Assembly (NCBI GenBank): GCA_002343775.1
Contig: DDSH01000018.1
Span: 1,604 to 34,416, forward strand
Reading direction: 5' to 3'
DNA: 32,813 bases
Origin: Anaerolineales bacterium UBA2395
Lineage (GTDB): Bacteria > Chloroflexota > Anaerolineae > Anaerolineales > Villigracilaceae
Shown piece after piece: positions 1 through 7,630 of this stretch (its first letter is position 1; each line of letters begins with the position of its first letter). The position numbers and the translations under genes are program-made. The notes under the pieces were generated by a model that ran no database searches, was not told the DNA's origin, and worked only from the letters and a program-made list of their open reading frames with translations.

Positions 1-2
1 AA

Positions 3-764
3 CAAGTCCCCGTCCGTTCGCGGGATGAGATCGGCGAACTCGCACAATCCTTCAACAAGATGAGTTCAGATCTAGCGCGCGCTTTCAATCTCCGCAAACA
101 GATGACCGCCGATATTGCTCACGAACTGCGCACCCCCATCGCCCTGATCCTCGGTCATGCCGAAGGCGTCAAAGACGGTGTGCTTCAACCCACGCGCGAG
201 AATTTCGAGATCGTCCGTGAAGAAGCCGAACGCCTCGAACATCTCATCAATGACCTGCGGACTTTATCTCTTGCCGACGCCGGTGAACTTTTTGTGGAAT
301 TCCAACCCGTGGATGTGAACGTCTTTATGAGCGATGTCCACGCCCATTATCTGACCCTGTTCAATCAAAAGCGCATCACTTTGGACCTTGAGCCTGCTCC
401 GGGCATTCTGACGGCGAATCTCGACCCAGGGCGATTTGCCCAGGTTCTAAACAACATCCTCGACAATGCGCTTCGTCACACCCCTGATGGCGGAACCGTC
501 GAGATGAAGACCCAGCTCACAGAAAACAGAATCCAACTGTCGGTCGCGGACAGCGGCGAAGGCATCACACCCGAAGAAGCGGCTCACATCTTTGACCGCT
601 TCTATCGCGCAGATGAGTCACGCAACCGGGACGATGGCGGTTCCGGTTTAGGACTGGCAATTGCCAGGTCCATTGTGGAGATGCACAAAGGGCGCATTTG
701 GGCGGAAAGCAAAAAAGGCAGTGGGCTGAAAATTCTGATAGAACTGCCCCGCACCCATTCTTGA
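3..764 (+). CDS. Sensor histidine kinase, C-terminal part (5' end cut by window)
   Basis: The frame is open from base 3, so the gene starts outside the window; the first ATG at 60 is internal. The first residues (DEIGELAQSFNKM) are the end of a HAMP domain. A HisKA dimerisation domain follows with H-box IAHELRTP, the phospho-accepting His being encoded at 120-122. The ATPase domain shows the N box (NNILDNALRH), G1 (DSGEGI) and G2 (GGSGLGLAI). This is the arrangement of a BaeS/PhoR-type membrane sensor kinase. Its response regulator is probably upstream, outside the window. The signal it senses cannot be told because the sensor domain is missing. A terminator follows directly, so it ends its operon. 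Confidence 0.93.
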   Translation, partial: QVPVRSRDEIGELAQSFNKMSSDLARAFNLRKQMTADIAHELRTPIALILGHAEGVKDGVLQPTRENFEIVREEAERLEHLINDLRTLSLADAGELFVEFQPVDVNVFMSDVHAHYLTLFNQKRITLDLEPAPGILTANLDPGRFAQVLNNILDNALRHTPDGGTVEMKTQLTENRIQLSVADSGEGITPEEAAHIFDRFYRADESRNRDDGGSGLGLAIARSIVEMHKGRIWAESKKGSGLKILIELPRTHS

Positions 765-776
765 GCTTGACCCGTA

Positions 777-806
777 AAACATCCCGCTAAAATCAGCGGG
801 ATGTTT
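777..806 (+). terminator. Rho-independent terminator after the histidine kinase
   Basis: A 12-bp perfect stem (777-788 with 795-806, arms aaacatcccgct / agcgggatgttt) has a 6-base loop and starts 12 bases after the kinase stop codon. The U-tract is short, so efficiency is uncertain. Confidence 0.7.
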
Positions 807-929
807 GTCACTTATTCCGGTTTGTCGCATCAAAACTGGAAGCTAGACCGCTCTCGGATGCACTTAGTTTTTGTTCAAAATTTTTGTCCGTGAGTATCGC
901 ATTTCATTCCACCGAAAAGATGAGAGTCC

Positions 930-2027
930 ATGCCTGAAACCAAACCCAATTTTCGAAGCATTGTTCAGCATTTTGTGCCATCCTGGTTCGCGCTGGTGAT
1001 GGGAACGGCAGTCGCAGTGCCTGCCTTTGCGTCGTTCCAGAAGATCATTCCGTTTGCATCGGTTTTTATGCTGTTCTTTTTGACAGTCGCGTTCATCGCT
1101 TTCGTAATGATCTTAATTCCCTGGCTTTTACGCTGGGTGTGGTTCCGTGAAGCAGCTGTTGAAAGTCTGAAGCACCCGGTTTCGGCAGCATTCTATCCCA
1201 CTATGCCGATCTCTCTCATCGTCGGCGGGATTGCTCTGGAAAAAGCGAGTGGTCTCTTTCTGCCGGAGAAGTTCCTCAATGCCACCTTGCAGACCTTGCT
1301 CATGGCTGGCGCAGTGGGAATCCTATTGCTCGCCATCCTTATCCTTTCAGAGTTTTTCCACAAGCCTGACCTCCCATGGGGTTCCGCATCCCTTGGGTGG
1401 TTGATTCCGCCCGTTTCAACCTTGATCGTGCCGCTGTTTAGTTTTTCGCTGGCAGAACGCTTCGAAGGAACTGTTTGGCACGGCATGAATGTCGTCGGCG
1501 GGTTGATCTTCACAGGCTTGGGCTTCTTCCTGTTCATGTTCATGATGGCAACGATCTTTGTCCGCTATTTGTTTCACCAACTTCCACCTGCCCAACTTCT
1601 ACCCACCTTTTGGATCGGACTAGCCCCCACATCGATCCTCGCCATTATCAGCCTGAAATCTGTGCCAGCATTGGCGGGATATTTCGAAACGCCCGAAACC
1701 GTAACGCAGGTGCTGACATTCTTTTCGAAGACGTTTGGCATTGGCTTATGGGGTTTCGCCTTCTTCTGGTTGTTGCTTTCCATCTGGTTTACGTTGGTGT
1801 ATACGCGGAAGTCAGCGCTGGATTTTGCCTTAAGTTGGTGGGCTTTTATCTTTCCACTGGGAGCGTTTACTGTGGCAACGGGTGTGCTGTACACTAGCAC
1901 CCAATTGAACTTCTTCCTTTGGGTAGGAATCGCCGCCCTGGCGGGATTTCTCCTGCTCTGGAGCGTAGTTTTCATCCGCACGTTGCAAGGAACATGGAGC
2001 GGAAAACTCTTCATCCCTCACGGATAG
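930..2027 (+). CDS. TDT-family membrane transporter (TehA/Mae1/SLAC1-like)
   Basis: A 365-residue protein made almost entirely of hydrophobic helices, about ten by eye. The start (IVQHFVPSWFALVMGTAV) matches the first helix of the tellurite-resistance/dicarboxylate transporter family, which begins with a conserved P-x-W-F-x-x-x-M-G-T pattern. Known members export sulfite, take up or export malate and other C4-dicarboxylates, or act as anion channels, so the substrate cannot be set from sequence. It stands alone on the plus strand between a terminator and a bidirectional terminator. It is next to a 2-hydroxyacid-type dehydrogenase, so carriage of an organic acid is possible, but this is only inference. 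The start is preceded by a purine-rich stretch (gaaaagatgagag). Confidence 0.82.
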   Translation: MPETKPNFRSIVQHFVPSWFALVMGTAVAVPAFASFQKIIPFASVFMLFFLTVAFIAFVMILIPWLLRWVWFREAAVESLKHPVSAAFYPTMPISLIVGGIALEKASGLFLPEKFLNATLQTLLMAGAVGILLLAILILSEFFHKPDLPWGSASLGWLIPPVSTLIVPLFSFSLAERFEGTVWHGMNVVGGLIFTGLGFFLFMFMMATIFVRYLFHQLPPAQLLPTFWIGLAPTSILAIISLKSVPALAGYFETPETVTQVLTFFSKTFGIGLWGFAFFWLLLSIWFTLVYTRKSALDFALSWWAFIFPLGAFTVATGVLYTSTQLNFFLWVGIAALAGFLLLWSVVFIRTLQGTWSGKLFIPHG

Positions 2028-2042
2028 TTCTCTGAAAATAAA

Positions 2043-2082
2043 AAAAATCGCCCAGCAGCACTCATGCACTCGGGCGATTTTT
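2043..2082. terminator. Bidirectional terminator between convergent genes
   Basis: An 11-bp perfect stem (2043-2053 with 2072-2082) has an A-run on one side and a T-run on the other, so it can stop transcripts from both strands. It lies between the TDT transporter and the convergent small membrane protein. Confidence 0.8.
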
Positions 2083-2097
2083 GATTCGTGTTCCTTT

Positions 2098-2415
2098 TTA
2101 GGAAGTGGCGACTCTTTTCGCTTTCTTCCCTGTCCACACTACAGCAGAGTAAATTCCACCCGCAATGGACATCAACACCAGCGCTTTGATCACCCCGCCG
2201 GGGAAGCCGAATCCGCCGCGCTCCCCATGCTCACCCCTTTCATCACCTTCCGGGCGGAACATATTGTCATCACCATCCGGGTTGAATTGCGGACGGCGTC
2301 CCTCTTCAAAGGTGGACGTGTCCGAAGAGCCAGAAGCATTCACGCCAACATACATCAAGCCGCCGATGATGGAGGCTGCTACCAGGATGACCAGAATACG
2401 AAACAGTGTCTTCAT
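2098..2415 (-). CDS. Small membrane protein with two transmembrane segments, partner of DUF4405 (copy A)
   Basis: A 105-residue protein of no family I can name. One hydrophobic helix lies at about residues 5-28 (start MKTLFRILVI), followed by a hydrophilic, Asp/Glu/Gly/Arg-rich middle of about 45 residues and a second hydrophobic helix near the C-terminus, ending in a basic tail (GKKAKR). The start at 2415 was chosen over an upstream in-frame ATG because it overlaps the stop of the DUF4405 gene as ATGA (2412-2415), which implies translational coupling. The same layout, with the same MKTL start and a V-x-V-N motif in the first helix, recurs in the gene at 6021-6359, so the two are probably paralogues. 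Confidence 0.72.
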   Translation of the reverse strand: MKTLFRILVILVAASIIGGLMYVGVNASGSSDTSTFEEGRRPQFNPDGDDNMFRPEGDERGEHGERGGFGFPGGVIKALVLMSIAGGIYSAVVWTGKKAKRVATS

Positions 2416-2906
2416 GATTGCGCCTCTGGATTTGCCGCCACAGCAACCTGCTTCTTGCCGCCGCCAAGAAATACCCGTTTGAAGGTGGTCACGATCCAAT
2501 TCCAGTGCATGGCAAGGTGCAAGCCCATGATAAACAAAGACAGATTTGCCGACATGTCATGCAGTCTGCGCCAAGCAAAATCGACAGGCAGGGAAATGCC
2601 CAAGGTCGGCAGGACGGCTTCTGAGATCATAATACCCGAAAGCATGATGAGGATTCCATCGATGAACAGCAGCCAGTTGAGCACATAATTGACACGTGCG
2701 CCATTTGTCGCTTTGACAAAAAGACGCTTGGTGACGTTGACGATCCACTCCCAATTCAACAGCAAATGCACAACGATCGTCCCCGCCAGCGCAATGGACA
2801 GCCATTCATGAATAGCCAGCCCGCTGAAATGCGGATCCATCGTGATCAGAAAAGCCAGAAATATTCCAATATCCAAAAGTAGTTTTGTTCGATTTGAGTT
2901 CGACAT
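2412..2906 (-). CDS. DUF4405 four-helix membrane protein, possible b-type cytochrome (copy A)
   Basis: A 164-residue protein with about four hydrophobic helices. Histidines recur in or next to helices: IHEW, VHLLLNW, RLHDMSANL and GLHLAMHW. This spacing is typical of DUF4405 proteins and resembles haem-ligating cytochrome b proteins; haem binding is inference. The start at 2906 is supported by ggagag six bases upstream. A longer frame reaches 2984, but those codons come from an inverted repeat and were left out. The closest relative in the window is the gene at 6370-6864. It is divergent from the large FAD/Fe-S dehydrogenase at 3069 and could take electrons from it. Confidence 0.82.
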   Translation of the reverse strand: MSNSNRTKLLLDIGIFLAFLITMDPHFSGLAIHEWLSIALAGTIVVHLLLNWEWIVNVTKRLFVKATNGARVNYVLNWLLFIDGILIMLSGIMISEAVLPTLGISLPVDFAWRRLHDMSANLSLFIMGLHLAMHWNWIVTTFKRVFLGGGKKQVAVAANPEAQS

Positions 2907-2922
2907 TTTCTCTCCAATTTTC

Positions 2923-2986
2923 AAGTGACAGCCACCTTTGCGAAGCACCCCGTAGCGAAGCGGAGCGGGCAAGGTGACTGTCACTT
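2923..2986. repeat. Inverted repeat upstream of DUF4405 copy A
   Basis: Two 16-bp arms (2923-2938 aagtgacagccacctt and 2971-2986 aaggtgactgtcactt) pair with one mismatch around a 32-base centre that itself has gaagc/gcttc-like symmetry. There is no U-run. It looks like a dispersed intergenic palindrome rather than a terminator. It lies in the 162-bp divergent gap, so it could affect promoters on either side. Confidence 0.7.
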
Positions 2987-3068
2987 ATTGTATGGAAAGC
3001 CAGATTCTTCAGGTGGATAAAATGCGAACGAAAGATGAAGAAGTTGTAAAATATCAATAAAGGTTTCC

Positions 3069-5969
3069 ATGACTGCTTCCCTCACCTCCATCCTCCCCGC
3101 TGACCGCATCCGCTCCCGCCTCATTGACCGTATTGCCTACGCCAACGACGCGTCGTATTTTCGGCTCGTGCCGCAGGCGGTGGTACAGCCGAATTCCATT
3201 GGGGAAATTCAGGCACTGTTCCAATTTACCCAGCAAAACAAAATCCCGATGACCTTCCGCGCAGCAGGGACAAGTCTCTCTGGGCAGGCGGTGACAGATG
3301 GCATTCTCGTAGATATTTCCAGGCATTGGGGCGAGTACAGCGTGGAAGAGAATGCGGGCAAAATTCGTTTTCAACCCGGCATCGTCGGTGGATTTCTCAA
3401 CAACGTGCTCAAGCCGCACAGACGGCGCATCGGTCCCGACCCTGCTTCTATCGACGCCTGCATGATGGGCGGCATCCTTGCAAACAACTCCAGCGGCATG
3501 TGCTGCGGCACGACAGAGAATTCATACAAGACCATCCACGCGATGACCTTTGTGTTACCGAACGGCTTTACGCTCGACACCTCCCACCCTGACGCACACA
3601 AGATCTTCGAGAACGAACAACCACATATCGCAAAGGGAATACTCGAACTCAAGCAGAGAATTCTGAATTCAAACGCAAAATACAAAGACGAAACGCTTGC
3701 AGAGAAAATCCGCCGTCGTTATCAGATGAAAAACAACAACGGCTACCTGCTCAACGCCTTTCTTGACTTCGACCATCCGCTTGATATTCTCATTCACTTG
3801 CTGATCGGCTCCGAAGGCACGCTCGGATTTATTGCCGAAGGCGTGCTCGACACCTTGCCCGATTACAACTACAAATATACGGGGCAAATGTATTTCAAAA
3901 ACATCCGCGACGCGGCGGCGGCGGTCTACCCTATCAAGCAATCAGGTGCGCGCGCAGTCGAAGTGATGGATCGTGAGTCGCTGCGTTCGGTAGAGCATTT
4001 GCCCGGCGTACCTGCCATTCTCAAAGAGTTACCCGCGGGCGCAACCGCCATTCTCGCCGAGTATCAAGCGTCAGATTCAGAGACCATGCTCCAGTTTAAG
4101 AAAGAGGCGGGGCGCGTCATCCACGAACTCAAACTGATTCACGATGTCGAATTCACCGATGACCCGATCCAACAAGCCGCGTTGTGGAAACCGCGCAAAG
4201 GCATCATCGCATCGGTTGGGGCGATGCGTCCGCGCGGCACGACCTCGGTCAATGAAGATGTTGCATTTCCTGTTCAGCATCTCGCCGATGCCGTGATGGA
4301 TTTGCGTCATCTCTTCGATGACTTCGGTTACACCGAGGGCGTGATCTTCGGGCATGCGAAAGATGGCAACCTGCATTTCCTCGTCAATCAGGCGTTTGAT
4401 ACGCCAGAGCAAATTCAGTTCTTCGATAAATTTCTGCGCGAGATGGTGGGCATCGTTAGCGGAAAATACGATGGCTCGCTCAAAGCCGAGCATGGCACCG
4501 GGCGTAACATGGCGCCGTTCGTCGAAACCGAATGGGGCGCCGAGGCATACGCCATCATGCGCGACCTCAAATCGCTGCTCGACCCCGATGGAATGCTCAA
4601 CCCCGGCGTACTCATCAACGACGACCCACAAGCGCATGTCACTCATTTGAAATCGCTCACACTCGTCGCGCCTGAAATCGACAAATGCATCGAGTGTGGA
4701 TTCTGCGAGTCGAAGTGTCCAAGCCGCAGGCTGACTCTGACTCCCAGACAGCGGATCGTCGTCCAAAGAGAACTCGCCGCTATGTCGAAGATGCCGCAAA
4801 GCGGTACGCTCGCCGCTTCATTCTTAACCGAAATCGATTCAGTTTCTGACGATTATTCCTACGCCGGTATCGACACCTGCGCCCTCGACGGTCTGTGCGG
4901 AACGGCGTGTCCGGTGGGGATCGATACAGGGAAGTTTATAAAAAAGTTGAGAAGTGAACGAGTAACGAGTAACAAGTTAGCGGAACGGGTTGTTGAAAAT
5001 TTTGGTTTCGTTGAAAAAACGGTTGGGGTTGGCGTTTCGCTTGGTCACGCCGCTGAAAAAGTGATCGGCGTAAACGGAGTCAAATCCATTTCGGTGGTTG
5101 CTGAGAAAATTACAGGCACAAGGCTGCCGAAGTGGAACAAGTCCATTCCTCATTCTCCAAAAAATCTCCGTGGCTTCCGTGATCTCCGTCGTGAAAAAAA
5201 ATTTATCTATTTTCCATCCTGCATCTCGCGCCAGTTGGGGGTTCCAGGTTCCAAGTCACAAGTTACAGGTTTTTCAAACCTGCAACTTGAAACCTTCAAC
5301 CTGCCACTCAGTGAAGCCTTCATCACCATCGCCAACCGCGCCAACATCCAACTCCTCATCCCTGCCAATTCAACCGGTCACTGCTGCGGAATGCCCTTCT
5401 CCTCAAAGGGATACAAATCCGCATACCAAGCCGCGCTCCATAAAACCCTCACACAAATGTGGGAATGGTCACAGCATGGGAAATATCCCATCGTCATAGA
5501 TACCACCTCCTGCACCCATACCCTCAAAACCTGCGCTGATGACCTCACCCCCGAAGACAAAAAAATCTGGAATCAACTCACCATCCTCGACGGCGTGGAA
5601 TTTCTACACGACCATGTTCTGCCAAAATTAGAAATCCACCCTGTGGATGAAGAAGTCATCCTGCATCCCAACTGCTCCGCCCGTAAACTCGGTTTGGATT
5701 CAAAGATGCACGCCATCGCCAAGAAATGTGCCAAGAATGCCGTAGTGCCATTTGCCCTCGGCTGTTGCGCCTTCGCTGGTGACCGCGGATTGACCCACCC
5801 CGAACTGACCGCATCCGCCACCGAAAAAGAAACCGCCGAAATCCTCAAGAAGGATTACGGCGGCTATTACTCGTCCAACATCACCTGCGAGATCGGCATG
5901 AAAGAAGCAACGGGCAAGGATTATGTGTCCATCGTGTACTTGGTGGAAAAAGCGACCAGAGTCACCTAA
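3069..5969 (+). CDS. FAD-binding and Fe-S D-2-hydroxyacid dehydrogenase (GlcD-GlpC fusion, YdiJ-like)
   Basis: A 966-residue protein that oxidises a D-2-hydroxyacid, probably D-lactate or D-2-hydroxyglutarate, passing electrons from FAD through Fe-S clusters. In order: a FAD_binding_4 domain (about 30-210, AAGTSLSGQAVTDG), a FAD-oxidase C-terminal domain (GSEGTLGFIAEG, EHGTGRNMAPF), two 4Fe-4S motifs (CIECGFCESKCP and CALDGLCGTACPVG), and a CCG/GlpC-type region (FPSCISR, HCCGMPFS, LHPNCSARKLG, LGCCAFAGDRG). The length is slightly below the E. coli YdiJ type. The start has aaagg upstream. Oddly, the linker and early CCG region (about residues 628-745) contain three in-frame stretches of repeat DNA (4951-4980, 5160-5199, 5241-5303) that read like intergenic repeats. 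The frame is intact and all Cys motifs are kept, so the enzyme is likely functional. It is flanked by two DUF4405 gene pairs that may form its membrane electron acceptor. Confidence 0.9.
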   Translation: MTASLTSILPADRIRSRLIDRIAYANDASYFRLVPQAVVQPNSIGEIQALFQFTQQNKIPMTFRAAGTSLSGQAVTDGILVDISRHWGEYSVEENAGKIRFQPGIVGGFLNNVLKPHRRRIGPDPASIDACMMGGILANNSSGMCCGTTENSYKTIHAMTFVLPNGFTLDTSHPDAHKIFENEQPHIAKGILELKQRILNSNAKYKDETLAEKIRRRYQMKNNNGYLLNAFLDFDHPLDILIHLLIGSEGTLGFIAEGVLDTLPDYNYKYTGQMYFKNIRDAAAAVYPIKQSGARAVEVMDRESLRSVEHLPGVPAILKELPAGATAILAEYQASDSETMLQFKKEAGRVIHELKLIHDVEFTDDPIQQAALWKPRKGIIASVGAMRPRGTTSVNEDVAFPVQHLADAVMDLRHLFDDFGYTEGVIFGHAKDGNLHFLVNQAFDTPEQIQFFDKFLREMVGIVSGKYDGSLKAEHGTGRNMAPFVETEWGAEAYAIMRDLKSLLDPDGMLNPGVLINDDPQAHVTHLKSLTLVAPEIDKCIECGFCESKCPSRRLTLTPRQRIVVQRELAAMSKMPQSGTLAASFLTEIDSVSDDYSYAGIDTCALDGLCGTACPVGIDTGKFIKKLRSERVTSNKLAERVVENFGFVEKTVGVGVSLGHAAEKVIGVNGVKSISVVAEKITGTRLPKWNKSIPHSPKNLRGFRDLRREKKFIYFPSCISRQLGVPGSKSQVTGFSNLQLETFNLPLSEAFITIANRANIQLLIPANSTGHCCGMPFSSKGYKSAYQAALHKTLTQMWEWSQHGKYPIVIDTTSCTHTLKTCADDLTPEDKKIWNQLTILDGVEFLHDHVLPKLEIHPVDEEVILHPNCSARKLGLDSKMHAIAKKCAKNAVVPFALGCCAFAGDRGLTHPELTASATEKETAEILKKDYGGYYSSNITCEIGMKEATGKDYVSIVYLVEKATRVT
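4951..4980 (+). repeat. 7-bp periodic repeat inside the dehydrogenase gene
   Basis: The coding sequence runs as near-identical 7-mers (gagtaac gagtaac aagttag), translated as ERVTSNKL. Very similar 7-mers occur in the non-coding spacer at 18548-18605. The repeat keeps the reading frame. Confidence 0.6.
5160..5199 (+). repeat. 9-bp periodic repeat (tctccgtgg-like) inside the dehydrogenase gene
   Basis: Three degenerate 9-mers (tctccgtgg cttccgtga tctccgtcg) lie just before the first CCG motif and are translated as LRGFRDLRR. The intergenic stretch at 29433-29464 is a similar array on the other strand (cctttgtg-type units). Confidence 0.55.
5241..5303 (+). repeat. Palindromic 7-bp-periodic repeat inserted in the dehydrogenase gene
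   Basis: Arms at 5259-5272 and 5276-5289 pair over 14 bp with one mismatch. The whole stretch is built of 7-mers such as aagttac and tgaaacc. It adds about 20 residues between CISRQLG and LPLSEAF, a point where I know of no family element. The spacer repeat at 15313-15378 uses the same words (caggttgaag, gcaacttgaaacc). Confidence 0.7.
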
Positions 5970-5983
5970 GTACCCAAGCAACA

Positions 5984-6006
5984 TGAAGATGTAGGTCTTC
6001 ACTTTT
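5984..6006. terminator. Weak terminator-like hairpin between convergent genes
   Basis: A 6-bp stem (tgaaga 5984-5989 with tcttca 5996-6001) is followed by ctttt, in the 51-bp gap between the dehydrogenase and the convergent small membrane protein. The stem is short and AT-rich. Confidence 0.35.
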
Positions 6007-6020
6007 AAGGTGTTTAGGCA

Positions 6021-6359
6021 CTAGGAACGCTTTCGCAATCTCGCCATCAGGCTTTTCGGAACCACGATCGCAAGCACTGGAATGGCAACGACAAACACAT
6101 TCTTTCCGGTGCTTCGGATCCACTGTACAACATAAGCAAAGAGATTAAAGTCTTCCGGTGCTTCGCGCTCCACTGGTTCTGGCGCTTCGCTCGCAGATGC
6201 TGCTTCCCTGGCGGCTTCTTCCGCTGCACGCTCTTCAGGCGAATCGATTAGCCCCATTGAAACAGCAACTCCCGCCACAACATTCACAGAGACAGTGACG
6301 ACGCCAGCCAGCAGGACAAAGACAGCTAGGATTATTAATCCACGGGTCAAGGTTTTCAT
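6021..6359 (-). CDS. Small membrane protein with two transmembrane segments, partner of DUF4405 (copy B)
   Basis: A 112-residue protein of unknown function. It has a hydrophobic N-terminal helix (start MKTLTRGLII), an Ala/Glu-rich charged middle (about residues 41-70, likely helical), a second hydrophobic segment (VVAIPVLAIVV) and a basic tail (RLRKRS). It starts 10 bases after the stop of DUF4405 copy B, with aaagga upstream, so the two form one operon. The layout matches the gene at 2098-2415 although direct identity is low, and the shared position after a DUF4405 gene argues for a common role, perhaps assembly or stability of the DUF4405 protein. That role is inference. Confidence 0.7.
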   Translation of the reverse strand: MKTLTRGLIILAVFVLLAGVVTVSVNVVAGVAVSMGLIDSPEERAAEEAAREAASASEAPEPVEREAPEDFNLFAYVVQWIRSTGKNVFVVAIPVLAIVVPKSLMARLRKRS

Positions 6360-6369
6360 GTCTGTCCTT

Positions 6370-6864
6370 TTATCTCTTGATCAGGGAAAGCGCAGGCGCA
6401 AATACATAACGGTTGATGGTGCTGACAATCCAACTCCAATGCAGTGCCGTATGTAAACCGAGCAAAAGCAGGGCAACATTGGTTGAAAGATCATGTAACT
6501 TATACCAACCGGGACCCAATACGAGATCCAACCCCAAAGCGGGAATTGCCACACGGGAAATCATAATTCCAGACATCATGATCACCACCCCATCTAGTAG
6601 AAACACCCAATTCAAAATGTAATTGAGCCGGTTTTGTCCACCCACGGTCTTAAAGAAACGTCTGGTAATCTGAACGATCCAATCCCAACTTAACAACAGA
6701 TGCACCATCATTACAAAGGTCAGGGCTAGCCCCAACCATTCATGCACCGGCAGGTCGCTCAGGTGCGGCTCCATCACAACCAGAAATGAGATGAAAATAA
6801 AGATATCCATCCATAATTTCACTTTGGTCTGGCTTGAGGCGCTTTTCGATACTTCAGATGTCAT
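6370..6864 (-). CDS. DUF4405 four-helix membrane protein, possible b-type cytochrome (copy B)
   Basis: A 164-residue protein with four hydrophobic helices and the same histidine pattern as the gene at 2412-2906: PVHEWLGLAL, VHLLLSWDW, KLHDLSTNV and GLHTALHW. Both copies also share LNW-x-x-x-x-DG and MSGIMIS. The start at 6864 is set by ggagagag just upstream; an ATG seven codons earlier lacks such a site. A TATAAT box lies 20 bases before the start. Four conserved histidines near helices would suit two b haems, but this is inferred. It shares an operon with the small membrane protein at 6021-6359. Confidence 0.83.
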   Translation of the reverse strand: MTSEVSKSASSQTKVKLWMDIFIFISFLVVMEPHLSDLPVHEWLGLALTFVMMVHLLLSWDWIVQITRRFFKTVGGQNRLNYILNWVFLLDGVVIMMSGIMISRVAIPALGLDLVLGPGWYKLHDLSTNVALLLLGLHTALHWSWIVSTINRYVFAPALSLIKR

Positions 6865-6884
6865 TCTCTCTCCTTTTTTCGCCA

Positions 6885-6890
6885 ATTATA
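6885..6890 (-). promoter_or_regulatory. Probable -10 box for the DUF4405 copy B operon
   Basis: TATAAT on the minus strand, about 20 bases upstream of the start codon, would give a leader of about 14 bases containing the ribosome site. No good -35 box is seen at 16-18 bases; a TTGACA lies only 9 bases away. Confidence 0.45.
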
Positions 6891-6938
6891 TGACGCACCT
6901 GTCAAGAAAATATGTTAAGTTTGTGAAGATTTTGAAGA

Positions 6939-7577
6939 TTAACCGACCGCCACAATTTCCTCTTTCGTCTCGATCACTTCTGCGTGGATCTTTCCCGCCG
7001 ATAATTCACGCAAATCAGTTTGAAAATTCTCAAAATTCTCCACAGGGAATTGCAGCGTCAGCGTAATATCTCCGGCGTAATCTTCGCCCAAAATCTTTCC
7101 GTGATTCTTCGAGGTTAAAATTCGCACCCGCTCCAAAAGATTATATGGAATCGCCGCCATCACCACATGGACGGGCACACGTTGTCCGCGCTCCACGGCG
7201 TTGACAACAGATTGCGCCGCCTCAGTGTAGGCTTTCACCAATCCGCCTGTACCAAGCAACGTTCCGCCGAAATAACGGGTAACCACCAAAACCGCATCGC
7301 CGAGACCACTTCCGCGCAGGACGGTCAACGCGGGTTTGCCCGATGTGCCGCTTGGCTCGCCGTCATCTGAAAAATATTCGGTCACGGTATTTCCACCGCC
7401 GATGATGTACACAGGCACATTATGAGTCGCATCGGCAAACTCTTCACGAATCCGCTTCATGAAGGCGCGCGCTTCTTCGATGGAAAAGGCAGGCGCGAGC
7501 GTGGCAATGAAACGCGAGTTGACCACCGTCTGCTCGCGGCGGATTTCGGTTAATGGTACAAGATATGTTTTTGACAT
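6939..7577 (-). CDS. yigZ: YigZ/IMPACT family protein
   Basis: A 212-residue protein of normal family length. The N-terminal UPF0029 domain is clear: SRFIATL, the central ATHNVPVY, the SDDGEPSGTSGKP signature and VVTRYFGGTLLGTGGLVKAY. The C-terminal part (about 140-205) is the small DUF1949 domain. YigZ proteins are linked to ribosome or translation-related roles but have no settled biochemical function in bacteria. It is monocistronic or the first gene before the DUF4405 operon. A TATAAT box lies six bases before the ATG, so the mRNA appears to be leaderless. Confidence 0.93.
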   Translation of the reverse strand: MSKTYLVPLTEIRREQTVVNSRFIATLAPAFSIEEARAFMKRIREEFADATHNVPVYIIGGGNTVTEYFSDDGEPSGTSGKPALTVLRGSGLGDAVLVVTRYFGGTLLGTGGLVKAYTEAAQSVVNAVERGQRVPVHVVMAAIPYNLLERVRILTSKNHGKILGEDYAGDITLTLQFPVENFENFQTDLRELSAGKIHAEVIETKEEIVAVG

Positions 7578-7583
7578 AAAGCG

Positions 7584-7589
7584 ATTATA
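7584..7589 (-). promoter_or_regulatory. -10 box of yigZ, placing transcription start at the ATG
   Basis: TATAAT on the minus strand is separated from the yigZ ATG by only cgcttt, so transcription would begin at or next to the start codon. No ribosome site fits in this gap. This predicts a leaderless mRNA. Confidence 0.6.
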
Positions 7590-7592
7590 CAG

Positions 7593-7627
7593 AAGACCTC
7601 GGAAAGTTTAGTGCTTTCCGAGGTCTT
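7593..7627 (-). terminator. Terminator of the formate dehydrogenase operon
   Basis: A 14-bp perfect stem (7593-7606 with 7614-7627) has a 7-base loop, four bases after the stop of the formate dehydrogenase gene. It has no long U-run on the minus strand, so it may act mainly as a 3' end stabiliser. It separates the operon from the yigZ promoter. Confidence 0.6.
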
Positions 7628-7630
7628 ATT

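Noticed and set aside
4077..4799. 240-codon minus-strand open frame inside the dehydrogenase gene
   Set aside because: The plus-strand frame carries all FAD and Fe-S motifs; the antisense frame has no recognisable features.
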